Assembly (NCBI GenBank): GCA_902518075.1
Contig: CABYEX010000057.1
Span: 1 to 5,079 of the forward strand
Reading direction: 5' to 3'
DNA: 5,079 bases
DNA from: Halieaceae bacterium
Lineage (GTDB): Bacteria > Pseudomonadota > Gammaproteobacteria > Pseudomonadales > Halieaceae
The position numbers were made by a program, and so were the translations under genes. The notes beneath the pieces are model-generated. The model was not told the origin of the DNA. It ran no database searches and was given only the letters and a program-made list of their open reading frames with translations. Of this stretch, positions 1 to 5,079 are shown in pieces; positions within the stretch are counted from its first letter, which is position 1; each line of letters begins with the position of its first letter.

Positions 1-10
1 ATATAGATTT

Positions 11-86
11 TGGTGGAGCTAGGCGGGATCGAACCGCCGACCTCAACACTGCCAGTGTTGCGCTCTCCCAGCTGAGCTATAGCCCC
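11..86 (-). tRNA. tRNA-Ala (anticodon GGC)
   Basis: Read on the minus strand, this is a complete 76-nt tRNA with the 3' CCA encoded in the DNA. The acceptor stem is GGGGCTA paired with TAGCTCC, the D stem GCTC/GAGC, the anticodon stem CAACA/TGTTG around loop CTGGCAG, the variable loop AGGTC, and the T arm GGCGG-TTCGATC-CCGCC. Loop position 34-36 reads GGC, which decodes GCC/GCU alanine codons. The third acceptor pair is G3:U70, the known identity element recognised by alanyl-tRNA synthetase, so the anticodon and acceptor stem agree on alanine. It has its own promoter just upstream. In pseudomonads tRNA-Ala(GGC) and tRNA-Glu lie beside gltX, so a tRNA-Glu may follow beyond the left edge; that is inference. 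Confidence 0.97.
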
Positions 87-95
87 ACATCAGGA

Positions 96-111
96 CTCGA
101 CGAGAGTCGAG
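96..111 (-). other. hairpin in the tRNA-Ala 5' leader
   Basis: A perfect 6-bp inverted repeat CTCGAC/GTCGAG encloses a 4-nt loop. Given the predicted start near 112, it would form at the extreme 5' end of the precursor tRNA, 9 nt before the mature 5' end. It could stabilise the leader or affect RNase P processing. It has no U-tract and sits before the tRNA, so it is not a terminator for this transcript. Confidence 0.4.
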
Positions 112-118
112 GGGCGCA

Positions 119-147
119 ACACTACGGATGCTGCTGAATCGTGTCAA
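119..147 (-). promoter_or_regulatory. sigma70 promoter of tRNA-Ala with GC-rich discriminator
   Basis: On the minus strand a perfect -35 box TTGACA (142-147) is followed after exactly 17 nt by TAGTGT (119-124) as the -10 box. Next comes TGCGCCCC, a GC-rich discriminator of the kind found at stable-RNA promoters under stringent (ppGpp/DksA) control. Transcription would start near position 112, giving a leader of about 25 nt before the mature tRNA. Sequence and spacing are directly visible; stringent control is inferred from the known behaviour of such promoters. Confidence 0.8.
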
Positions 148-417
148 GCAAACCTACCGATTTGCCAGGCCAGCCTTCGGTTCACCCGGATCATGGACCA
201 CCAAACCATCTTCCGCAGCAAATAGCCGGCTGCTAAAGTTACAGTCATTCATGGCAGTAGTTTTTGACGAACCCTAACCATCGTCGTCGTCCGCAATCAC
301 TATTAACATAGCACTTGTCACTGTCTCTATGCGGAGCCGCTAAAGCTCACTTCACTGCGCAGCTATCGGTAGTAAACTAGTTGAGTCGACCGCCAATACC
401 TGCCAGAGGCCATCAAC
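148..417. other. intergenic region between the tRNA-Ala promoter and the membrane protein gene
   Basis: I see no convincing gene or RNA here. The promoter of the rightward gene should lie within it. The best candidate I can point to is TTCACT (351-356) with TAAACT (373-378) at 16-nt spacing, which is a poor match and unproven. A short TCG repeat occurs around 281-290. The longest start-to-stop run I noticed (194-226, 10 codons) lacks a ribosome-binding site. A Shine-Dalgarno-like AGAGG lies at 405-409, 8 nt before the ATG of the next gene. Confidence 0.5.
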
Positions 418-855
418 ATGATGTTTGCCAGAGCCGTGCTCATCATCCCCGGTGCCATCTTCTTCATCTACGGCGCCATGTGCTGGTACAACCCCGAACT
501 TCCTGCCGAATACACGGGCCTGTGGGTTGCGCATCAGGATGGGCTTGCAGAGCTCGCTGCCATGTATGGCGGGTTACAGCTGTGTCTGGGGTCAATCATC
601 TTTTTGTCAGGCATCCTCAAAGGGTACCTGCGCCCCGGGTTGTGGCTGCTGATGATGGTACTGGGCGGACTGGCAGCGGCGCGCGGCAGCGTCGCCTTTG
701 GCAATTTTGATCTAACGGTGCAAGCTGCTCAAGGCGCGGCCGACGTGGCGATGAGTTCGGAGTTCACGGGATACACCTGGTACGCGCTGTTGTTCGAGGC
801 GACCTTCGCCATACTCGCAGGGCTATGCCTGCTCAATAAAGAAAATCAGAACTGA
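418..855 (+). CDS. small four-helix membrane protein, DUF4345-like
   Basis: This 145-residue protein has unknown function. Four hydrophobic segments, at about residues 4-23, 47-66, 72-91 and 120-139, point to an inner-membrane protein with almost no soluble domain. The motif AAMYGG at the start of helix 2 (residues 47-52), an Arg-Gly at the end of helix 3 (89-90) and a Glu within helix 4 (127) resemble the DUF4345 family, whose members are about this length. The match is from memory of the family pattern and is not a search result. The ATG at 418 is favoured because AGAGG lies 8 nt upstream; a second ATG follows immediately at 421. The gene is transcribed alone, converging on gltX with 11 bp between stop codons. 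No neighbour suggests a role. Confidence 0.85.
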   Translation: MMFARAVLIIPGAIFFIYGAMCWYNPELPAEYTGLWVAHQDGLAELAAMYGGLQLCLGSIIFLSGILKGYLRPGLWLLMMVLGGLAAARGSVAFGNFDLTVQAAQGAADVAMSSEFTGYTWYALLFEATFAILAGLCLLNKENQN

Positions 856-878
856 GCGAAGGGCGGTTAGCGGCTCAG
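852..878 (-). terminator. candidate terminator between convergent genes
   Basis: CTGAGC (852-857) and GCTCAG (873-878) form a perfect 6-bp inverted repeat around a 15-nt loop, spanning both stop codons of the converging genes. Read leftwards (the gltX direction) it is followed by the T-rich run TTCTGATTTTCTTTATT, which fits a weak intrinsic terminator for gltX. In the rightward direction no T-run follows. The loop is long for a canonical terminator, so confidence is limited. Confidence 0.35.
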
Positions 879-2381
879 ATCAGCGTAAGCCTTCTCGAGC
901 CGCTTCGCGGCTTTCTTCGAGACACCACCACAAGCATCGATGGCGGCCCTCAAGCGGGCCCGGGTCATATCCGGGCCGAGGATCGCCATCGAATCGGGTA
1001 TCGAATACGCCACCTTCTCGCCAGATAGCGCCACAAACAGGGGGGCGAAGAGGGCCTTGGGCTTGAGGTCCATGGCCTCGGCCAAATCTCTCAGCGCGGC
1101 AAATAGAGCATTGCGGTTCCAGTCCTGCTGGGTTTCCAGACGCCACAGCACAAACAGCATTTGCATCACTGCGCTCTCACGGGCCTCACCCTCCTCGCCA
1201 AACGAATCGACATCCAATACCACGTCGCCAGAAACGAGATACGCTGCCTGAGGGATCAAGTCGGAGAGCACCTCAATACGACCCTGGGCGTGGGGCAGGA
1301 TCTTATCTAGCATCTCCCGGTTCAGCGCCCAGTCACGCAGCCGTCGGACCAATTCGTCAGCGCTTAGTGATTCGCGTATCCAGAGTCCGTTCAGCCATTT
1401 GAGCTTTTCCACATCGAACACCGGGCCGCCGAGCGACACCCGGCTTATATCAAATGCGGCCTGCATCTCATCTAGCGTGAACTTTTCTTCTTCATTGGGC
1501 ATCGACCAGCCCATGCGACCCAAATAGTTCAAGACCGCTTCCGGCAGATACCCCATGCGCTGGTAGTAAAGGATGCTGGTGGGGTTCTTGCGCTTACTAA
1601 GCTTGGATTTATCGGGGTTGCGCAACAGTGGCAAATGACACAGCACTGGCATATCCCAGCCAAAATATTCATATAGTAGCTGGTGCTTGGGCGCCGAGTT
1701 GATCCACTCCTCTCCACGGATCACATGCGTGATCTCCATCAGATGATCATCAACCACGTTGGCAAGGTGGTAAGTAGGCAGGCCGTCTGACTTCAGGAGG
1801 ACCTGGGCATCTACCATGCCCCAGTCGAGCTCGATCGTGCCACGCAGCATATCCTGGATGACGCAGACACCCTCTGCCTCGGGCACCATCATGCGGATCA
1901 CATAGGCATCACCCGCCGCCTTGCGCGCCGCCTTCTCATCGTCAGGCAAAAGCAGATCAGAGGGCTTTAAGGCCGTCGATTTGCCCACCTCGCGGCGTGC
2001 CTCTCTCAGCGCATCCAGCTCTTCAGGGGTGCGATAACAGACAAAAGCGTGACCTTTTTCGACCAGCTCCCAAGCATAGCCACTGTACATATCGGCCCGC
2101 TCGCTCTGCCGATAGGGCCCCTTAGGGCCGCCCACATCGGGCCCTTCATCCCAGTCAAGGCCCAGCCAACGTAATGATTCAAAAATCTTGGCCTCGGCCT
2201 CGGGCGTGCTTCGCGCCTGATCCGTGTCCTCAATGCGCAGCACAAACTGCCCACCATGTGCATGGGCAAAACACCGGTTAAAAAGCGCCATGTAGGCGGT
2301 ACCTACATGAGGATCACCAGTTGGCGAGGGTGCGACACGAGTTCTGACTATCATGGGCGTATTCAGGCGATCACGGCTCAT
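867..2381 (-). CDS. gltX: glutamyl-tRNA synthetase
   Basis: This cytoplasmic class I aminoacyl-tRNA synthetase charges tRNA-Glu with glutamate using ATP, supplying translation and tetrapyrrole synthesis. The N-terminal Rossmann catalytic domain carries the HIGH-type signature GDPHVGTAY (residues 22-30), the conserved RIEDTD (49-54) and the KMSKS-type loop KLSKR (260-264). A helical anticodon-binding domain fills about residues 335-500. The length of 504 residues is normal for bacterial GltX, and the sequence follows the Pseudomonas type closely (for example [16 protein letters not shown] and [10 protein letters not shown]). The zinc-site region keeps only Cys115 of the usual cysteine cluster: the next ligand position is Arg117 and the downstream YDG-C segment is absent, so the enzyme is probably zinc-free. 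Neither the ATG at 2381 nor the in-frame ATG at 2354 (Met10) has a good Shine-Dalgarno. Met10 would match the N-terminus of Pseudomonas GltX, so a protein of 495 residues is possible. Confidence 0.97.
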   Translation of the reverse strand: MSRDRLNTPMIVRTRVAPSPTGDPHVGTAYMALFNRCFAHAHGGQFVLRIEDTDQARSTPEAEAKIFESLRWLGLDWDEGPDVGGPKGPYRQSERADMYSGYAWELVEKGHAFVCYRTPEELDALREARREVGKSTALKPSDLLLPDDEKAARKAAGDAYVIRMMVPEAEGVCVIQDMLRGTIELDWGMVDAQVLLKSDGLPTYHLANVVDDHLMEITHVIRGEEWINSAPKHQLLYEYFGWDMPVLCHLPLLRNPDKSKLSKRKNPTSILYYQRMGYLPEAVLNYLGRMGWSMPNEEEKFTLDEMQAAFDISRVSLGGPVFDVEKLKWLNGLWIRESLSADELVRRLRDWALNREMLDKILPHAQGRIEVLSDLIPQAAYLVSGDVVLDVDSFGEEGEARESAVMQMLFVLWRLETQQDWNRNALFAALRDLAEAMDLKPKALFAPLFVALSGEKVAYSIPDSMAILGPDMTRARLRAAIDACGGVSKKAAKRLEKAYADLSR

Positions 2382-2511
2382 TATTGTGAGTCGGCGAAGT
2401 GCGACTCCCGTTAGCGGAGTTTACCAAAGCCCTGCCCTCCCATCGGCATAGATGGCGCGCAATATTCGCACTCTCATCCACCCCCGATCTTCGGTAGCAT
2501 AGGACCATTCT
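2382..2511. other. divergent intergenic region between gltX and the opp operon
   Basis: These 130 bp must carry signals for both leftward gltX and rightward opp transcription. A weak rightward -10 candidate TAGCAT lies at 2495-2500, but there is no good -35 at the proper distance and it is close to the GTG start. The leftward strand shows no clear box pair. Apart from the repeats at 2388-2420 I recognise no operator. Confidence 0.4.
2388..2420 (-). promoter_or_regulatory. overlapping inverted repeats in the gltX leader
   Basis: Two inverted repeats share bases just upstream of gltX. GAGTCG (2388-2393) pairs with CGACTC (2402-2407) around 8 nt, and ACTCC (2404-2408) pairs with GGAGT (2416-2420) around 7 nt. 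In a gltX mRNA only one could form at a time, and the first ends about 6 nt before the ATG at 2381, where it could hinder ribosome binding. No clear sigma70 promoter for gltX was recognised in 2382-2511. Regulatory function is inference; the stems are short. Confidence 0.25.
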
Positions 2512-2532
2512 GTGGGCAGGAACTCAGTTTTG
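2501..2532 (+). promoter_or_regulatory. alternative ribosome-binding sites for the oppA-like gene
   Basis: AGGA at 2501-2504 lies 7 nt before an in-frame GTG (2512). A second CAGGAA (2517-2522) lies about 8 nt before an in-frame TTG (2530). The first in-frame ATG (2575) gives the most typical lipoprotein signal peptide, but its nearest AGGA (2557-2560) is 14 nt away. The spacing supports GTG or TTG initiation, while the signal peptide length supports ATG. All three would give the same mature protein after lipidation. Confidence 0.4.
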
Positions 2533-4248
2533 AAACACCCCCTCTCAGGCGCGGCCAGGACGCTACGCCACGCGATGGTGTCGCGGCAAATCAACACCGC
2601 TCGCATACTCTCCTACGTTTTCTCAGCGCTATGCTGCGTACTGCTGCTCTCGATGTCTGCCTGCGGCGGTGGGGAAAGTAATGTGGTCACCGGAAACCGC
2701 GACGGCGTACTGCACTATGGCAACGGCACAGAGCCCCAGGGCCTCGACCCTCACGTGGTCACGGGTGTCCCGGAAAACCATATTATCCGCGCGCTTTTCG
2801 AAGGCCTCGCAGTCAAGAACCCGATCACGCTGGAGCCGGAGCCAGGCGTCGCCGAGCGCTGGGAGTTTAGCGATGAGGGCCGTGTCATCACCTTTTACCT
2901 GAACCCAAACGCCAAGTGGTCCAATGGTGAGCAGGTGACGGCCAGCGATTACGTATGGAGCTGGAACCGCGCGTTGCATCCCATGACAGGTAACGAGTAC
3001 TCCTACATGCTTTTCCCGGTGGTTAACGCCGAAGCGTATCTCAAGGGTGAGGTTACCGATTTCAACGACGTGGGCGTGAAGGCCCTTGATGACACCACAC
3101 TCGAAGTGACCCTGAACGCGGCGACACCCTATTTTGTGCAGCTAATGGACCACTACAGCACCTTCGCGGTACACCCCGAGACACTCATGCAGTTTGGCGA
3201 GATGACCGACCGCTACACGCCCTGGACCCGGGTTGGCAATATCATCAGCAACGGCGCGTTCACACTGACCGAGTGGTCGCTCAACCGCCGTATCATTGTC
3301 GAGAAAAGCGAGCACTACTGGGATCGCGACAAGGTGGCGCTCAACTCTGTGGTCTTCTACCCCATGGAAAACGTGGTCAGTGAAGAGCGCATGTTCCGCG
3401 TTGAGCAATTGCATTACACGCAGGTGGTGCCGCTCGAAAAAATCCCGCTCTACCGCGACATGCCCGATACCCCCTATGTGCAAGCACCCTACCTCGGCAC
3501 TTACTACTACTTAATTAATACCCAGCGGCCACCGGTCGATGACGTGCGCGTGCGCAAGGCGCTAGCGATGTCGGTGGATCGCGAGAAGCTAGTGCGCACC
3601 GTGCTGCAGGAAACGGCGGTGCCTGCTTACTCCATCACCCCACCGGGTACTCTGGGGTACTACCCACCCAAGCTCTTTGACTACGACCCGGAGCAAGCCC
3701 GCACGCTGCTAGCCGAAGCCGGCTACCCAAATGGTGAAGGTTGGCCAGGTCTTGAGATTCTCTACAACACCAACGAGGGCCATCGTAAAATTGCTGTAGC
3801 CATTCAGCAAATGTGGAAGTCCGAGCTGGGGATCGATATCACGATTACCAACCAGGAGTGGAAGGTCTACCTCGATTCCGTGACGCAGATCGATTTTCAG
3901 ATCGCGCGCCGGGGATGGATTGGCGACTACGTGGACGCGAATAACTTCCTCGACCTGTTTATTACCGATGGGGGTAACAACAACACCTACTACAGCGACC
4001 CGGTTTACGATGACCTCATTCTTTACAAGGCGCCAAAGGCTGCAACGCGGGAAGAGCGTTACGCATTGCTCGCAGAAGCAGAAACCATGCTCATGGAAGA
4101 GATGCCTATCATTCCGATCTACACCTATACCAGTAAGCACCTAATTCACCCCAGCGTTGAGGGGCTCCATGCCAACCTCATGGACTCCCTGAATCTCAAG
4201 TACGTGAAGTTGGTACCAGGCCGAACATTGCCGGAGGCGCTCCGCTGA
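2512..4248 (+). CDS. oppA: oligopeptide ABC transporter periplasmic binding lipoprotein (OppA-like)
   Basis: This is the solute-binding subunit of a peptide importer, family SBP_bac_5; it captures oligopeptides in the periplasm and delivers them to the OppBC channel. From the GTG start (578 residues) a hydrophobic segment at 33-50 ends in the lipobox-like MSA-C with Cys51, so a lipid-anchored mature protein of about 528 residues is expected, close to the size of E. coli OppA and DppA. The family N-terminal motif GTEPQGLDPH is at 72-81. The family signature region runs from about residue 114 to 157 (AERWEFSDEG through ASDYVWSWNRALHP). GWIGDY (468-473) corresponds to the OppA segment whose aspartate binds the peptide N-terminus, here probably Asp472; this alignment is from memory. 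The stop overlaps the start of the permease gene by one base (TGATG), indicating one operon. Start choice is uncertain: GTG 2512, TTG 2530 or ATG 2575. Peptide specificity, for example oligopeptide versus dipeptide or murein peptide, cannot be read from the sequence. Confidence 0.92.
   Translation: MGRNSVLKHPLSGAARTLRHAMVSRQINTARILSYVFSALCCVLLLSMSACGGGESNVVTGNRDGVLHYGNGTEPQGLDPHVVTGVPENHIIRALFEGLAVKNPITLEPEPGVAERWEFSDEGRVITFYLNPNAKWSNGEQVTASDYVWSWNRALHPMTGNEYSYMLFPVVNAEAYLKGEVTDFNDVGVKALDDTTLEVTLNAATPYFVQLMDHYSTFAVHPETLMQFGEMTDRYTPWTRVGNIISNGAFTLTEWSLNRRIIVEKSEHYWDRDKVALNSVVFYPMENVVSEERMFRVEQLHYTQVVPLEKIPLYRDMPDTPYVQAPYLGTYYYLINTQRPPVDDVRVRKALAMSVDREKLVRTVLQETAVPAYSITPPGTLGYYPPKLFDYDPEQARTLLAEAGYPNGEGWPGLEILYNTNEGHRKIAVAIQQMWKSELGIDITITNQEWKVYLDSVTQIDFQIARRGWIGDYVDANNFLDLFITDGGNNNTYYSDPVYDDLILYKAPKAATREERYALLAEAETMLMEEMPIIPIYTYTSKHLIHPSVEGLHANLMDSLNLKYVKLVPGRTLPEALR
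4232..4244 (+). promoter_or_regulatory. hairpin enclosing the oppB ribosome-binding site
   Basis: CGGAG and CTCCG form a perfect 5-bp stem around GCG. The Shine-Dalgarno GGAGG (4233-4237), 10 nt before the permease ATG, lies inside the stem and loop. It sits within the last codons of the upstream gene, so ribosomes finishing that gene would melt it. This layout fits translational coupling, with oppB translated mainly when oppA is. The hairpin and the spacing are visible; the coupling is inferred. Confidence 0.45.
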
Positions 4249-5079
4249 TGCTGCGCTTTATATTCATCCGCATCCTGCAGGCCCTGCCCGTGATCTTTCT
4301 GGTGATCACCGCCACCTTCTTTTTGGTGCGATCTGCCCCGGGTGGCCCTTTCGATCAAGAAAAGGTCGTCATCCCCGAGGTCAAAAAAGCCCTCGAGGCC
4401 CAGTACCGGCTAGATTTACCGTTACACGAGCAATATTTCGCCTACTTGGGGGATCTCGCCCAAGGAGACCTCGGCCCCTCGTTTAAGTACCCGGGGCGTA
4501 GCGTTAATGAGATTCTTTTTGCCGGTCTGCCTGTCACGGCTGAGCTTGGTCTGTATGCGCTGATCATCGCGCTATGTATTGGCGTGACAGCGGGGGTATT
4601 TGCCTCCCTAAGGCCCAACACGGCACAGGACTATGTGCCAATGAGCTTGGCCATGATCGGCATCTGTATGCCGTCTTTCTTATTGGGACCGCTATTGGTG
4701 CTGGTATTTGGTATCTGGCTCGACTGGCTACCGATTACGGGCTGGGGCGATATCCCGGGCGATAAAATTCTGCCCGCGGTGACCTTGGGTTCTGCCTACG
4801 CCGCCTACATCGCGCGCTTGAGCCGTGCGGGCATGCTAGAGGTCCTCTCGCAGGATTACATTCGCACTGCGCGTGCCAAGGGCCTGCCCGAATGGCGGGT
4901 GGTCACCCAGCACGCCCTGCGCGGTGGTCTGATTCCGGTCATTGCCTTCCTTGGCCCTGCCTTTGCGGGGTTGCTGGCGGGCTCGTTTGTGGTCGAGACC
5001 ATTTTCCAGATCCCCGGCTTAGGGCGATTCTATGTGCAGGCCGCGTTTAACCGTGACTACACGATGATTTTGGGCACCA
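4248..5079 (+). CDS. oppB: oligopeptide ABC transporter permease OppB (partial, runs off right edge)
   Basis: This is an inner-membrane permease of the binding-protein-dependent transport family; with OppC it forms the channel through which peptides enter. The visible 277 residues begin MLRFIFIRIL and follow E. coli OppB (306 residues) closely, including GPSFKY (76-81), RTARAKGLP (206-214) and LNRDY-like FNRDY (267-271). About 30 C-terminal residues are therefore expected beyond the window. Hydrophobic segments lie near residues 9-29, 99-119, 131-158, 174-192 and 228-250. The EAA loop, which docks the ATPase subunits, spans about 204-230 with the key Gly212 and the following Leu-Ile-Pro. The ATG at 4248 overlaps the upstream TGA by one base and has GGAGG 10 nt upstream. 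OppC, OppD and OppF genes are expected next but not seen. Confidence 0.95.
   Translation, partial: MLRFIFIRILQALPVIFLVITATFFLVRSAPGGPFDQEKVVIPEVKKALEAQYRLDLPLHEQYFAYLGDLAQGDLGPSFKYPGRSVNEILFAGLPVTAELGLYALIIALCIGVTAGVFASLRPNTAQDYVPMSLAMIGICMPSFLLGPLLVLVFGIWLDWLPITGWGDIPGDKILPAVTLGSAYAAYIARLSRAGMLEVLSQDYIRTARAKGLPEWRVVTQHALRGGLIPVIAFLGPAFAGLLAGSFVVETIFQIPGLGRFYVQAAFNRDYTMILGT

Noticed and set aside
1..10. Possible terminator after tRNA-Ala
   Set aside because: Only ten AT-rich bases are visible past the CCA end, with no hairpin, so it could equally be a spacer before another tRNA.
194..226. Short 10-codon frame upstream of the membrane protein gene
   Set aside because: It has no ribosome-binding site and nothing supports translation.
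281..290. Short TCG trinucleotide repeat
   Set aside because: Only about three to four units, too short to be a meaningful tandem repeat or CRISPR-like element.
381..710. Overlapping plus-strand frame, 109 codons, in the membrane protein gene
   Set aside because: The product is rich in Arg, His and Cys with no membrane pattern, while the frame starting at 418 has a good ribosome-binding site and four clear hydrophobic helices.
940..1251. Open frame on the plus strand inside gltX, 103 codons
   Set aside because: It lies antisense to the conserved C-terminal domain of gltX, its product resembles no family I know, and it is explained by GC-rich codon bias.
3709..4140. Open frame on the minus strand inside the oppA-like gene, 143 codons
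   Set aside because: It is antisense to a well-supported binding protein, and its composition is that of a shadow frame.

Overview
The window looks like an ordinary chromosomal segment of a gammaproteobacterium. The glutamyl-tRNA synthetase is of the Pseudomonas-like 'GDPHVGTAY' type, it lies close to a tRNA-Ala(GGC) gene as in pseudomonads, and the base composition is moderately GC-rich. A marine lineage near Halieaceae/Cellvibrionales is plausible, but that is inference and not shown by the sequence.

Layout, left to right. (1) A complete tRNA-Ala(GGC) gene on the minus strand (11-86) has its own strong-looking sigma70 promoter with a GC-rich discriminator (119-147) and a small hairpin in the 5' leader (96-111). 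(2) An intergenic stretch (148-417) holds no convincing gene. (3) A small four-helix membrane protein gene on the plus strand (418-855) resembles the DUF4345 family. (4) gltX lies on the minus strand (867-2381), convergent with the membrane protein gene. Only 11 bp separate the two stop codons, and an inverted repeat there may act as a terminator. (5) A divergent intergenic region (2382-2511) carries overlapping inverted repeats in the gltX leader. (6) An oligopeptide-transporter operon starts on the plus strand: an OppA-like periplasmic lipoprotein (2512-4248), then an OppB-like permease (from 4248) that overlaps it by one base and runs off the right edge.

Functionally, gltX and tRNA-Ala belong to translation. 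The right-hand operon would encode a peptide importer: OppA captures peptides in the periplasm and OppB forms half of the membrane channel. The OppC permease and the OppD/OppF ATPases would be expected beyond the right edge but are not visible here. The membrane protein has no evident functional link to its neighbours.

I found no previously undescribed system. The points worth checking are loss of the zinc-ligand cysteines in GltX, a hairpin masking the oppB ribosome-binding site at the gene overlap, mutually exclusive hairpins upstream of gltX, and the membrane protein gene lying between gltX and its usual tRNA neighbour.
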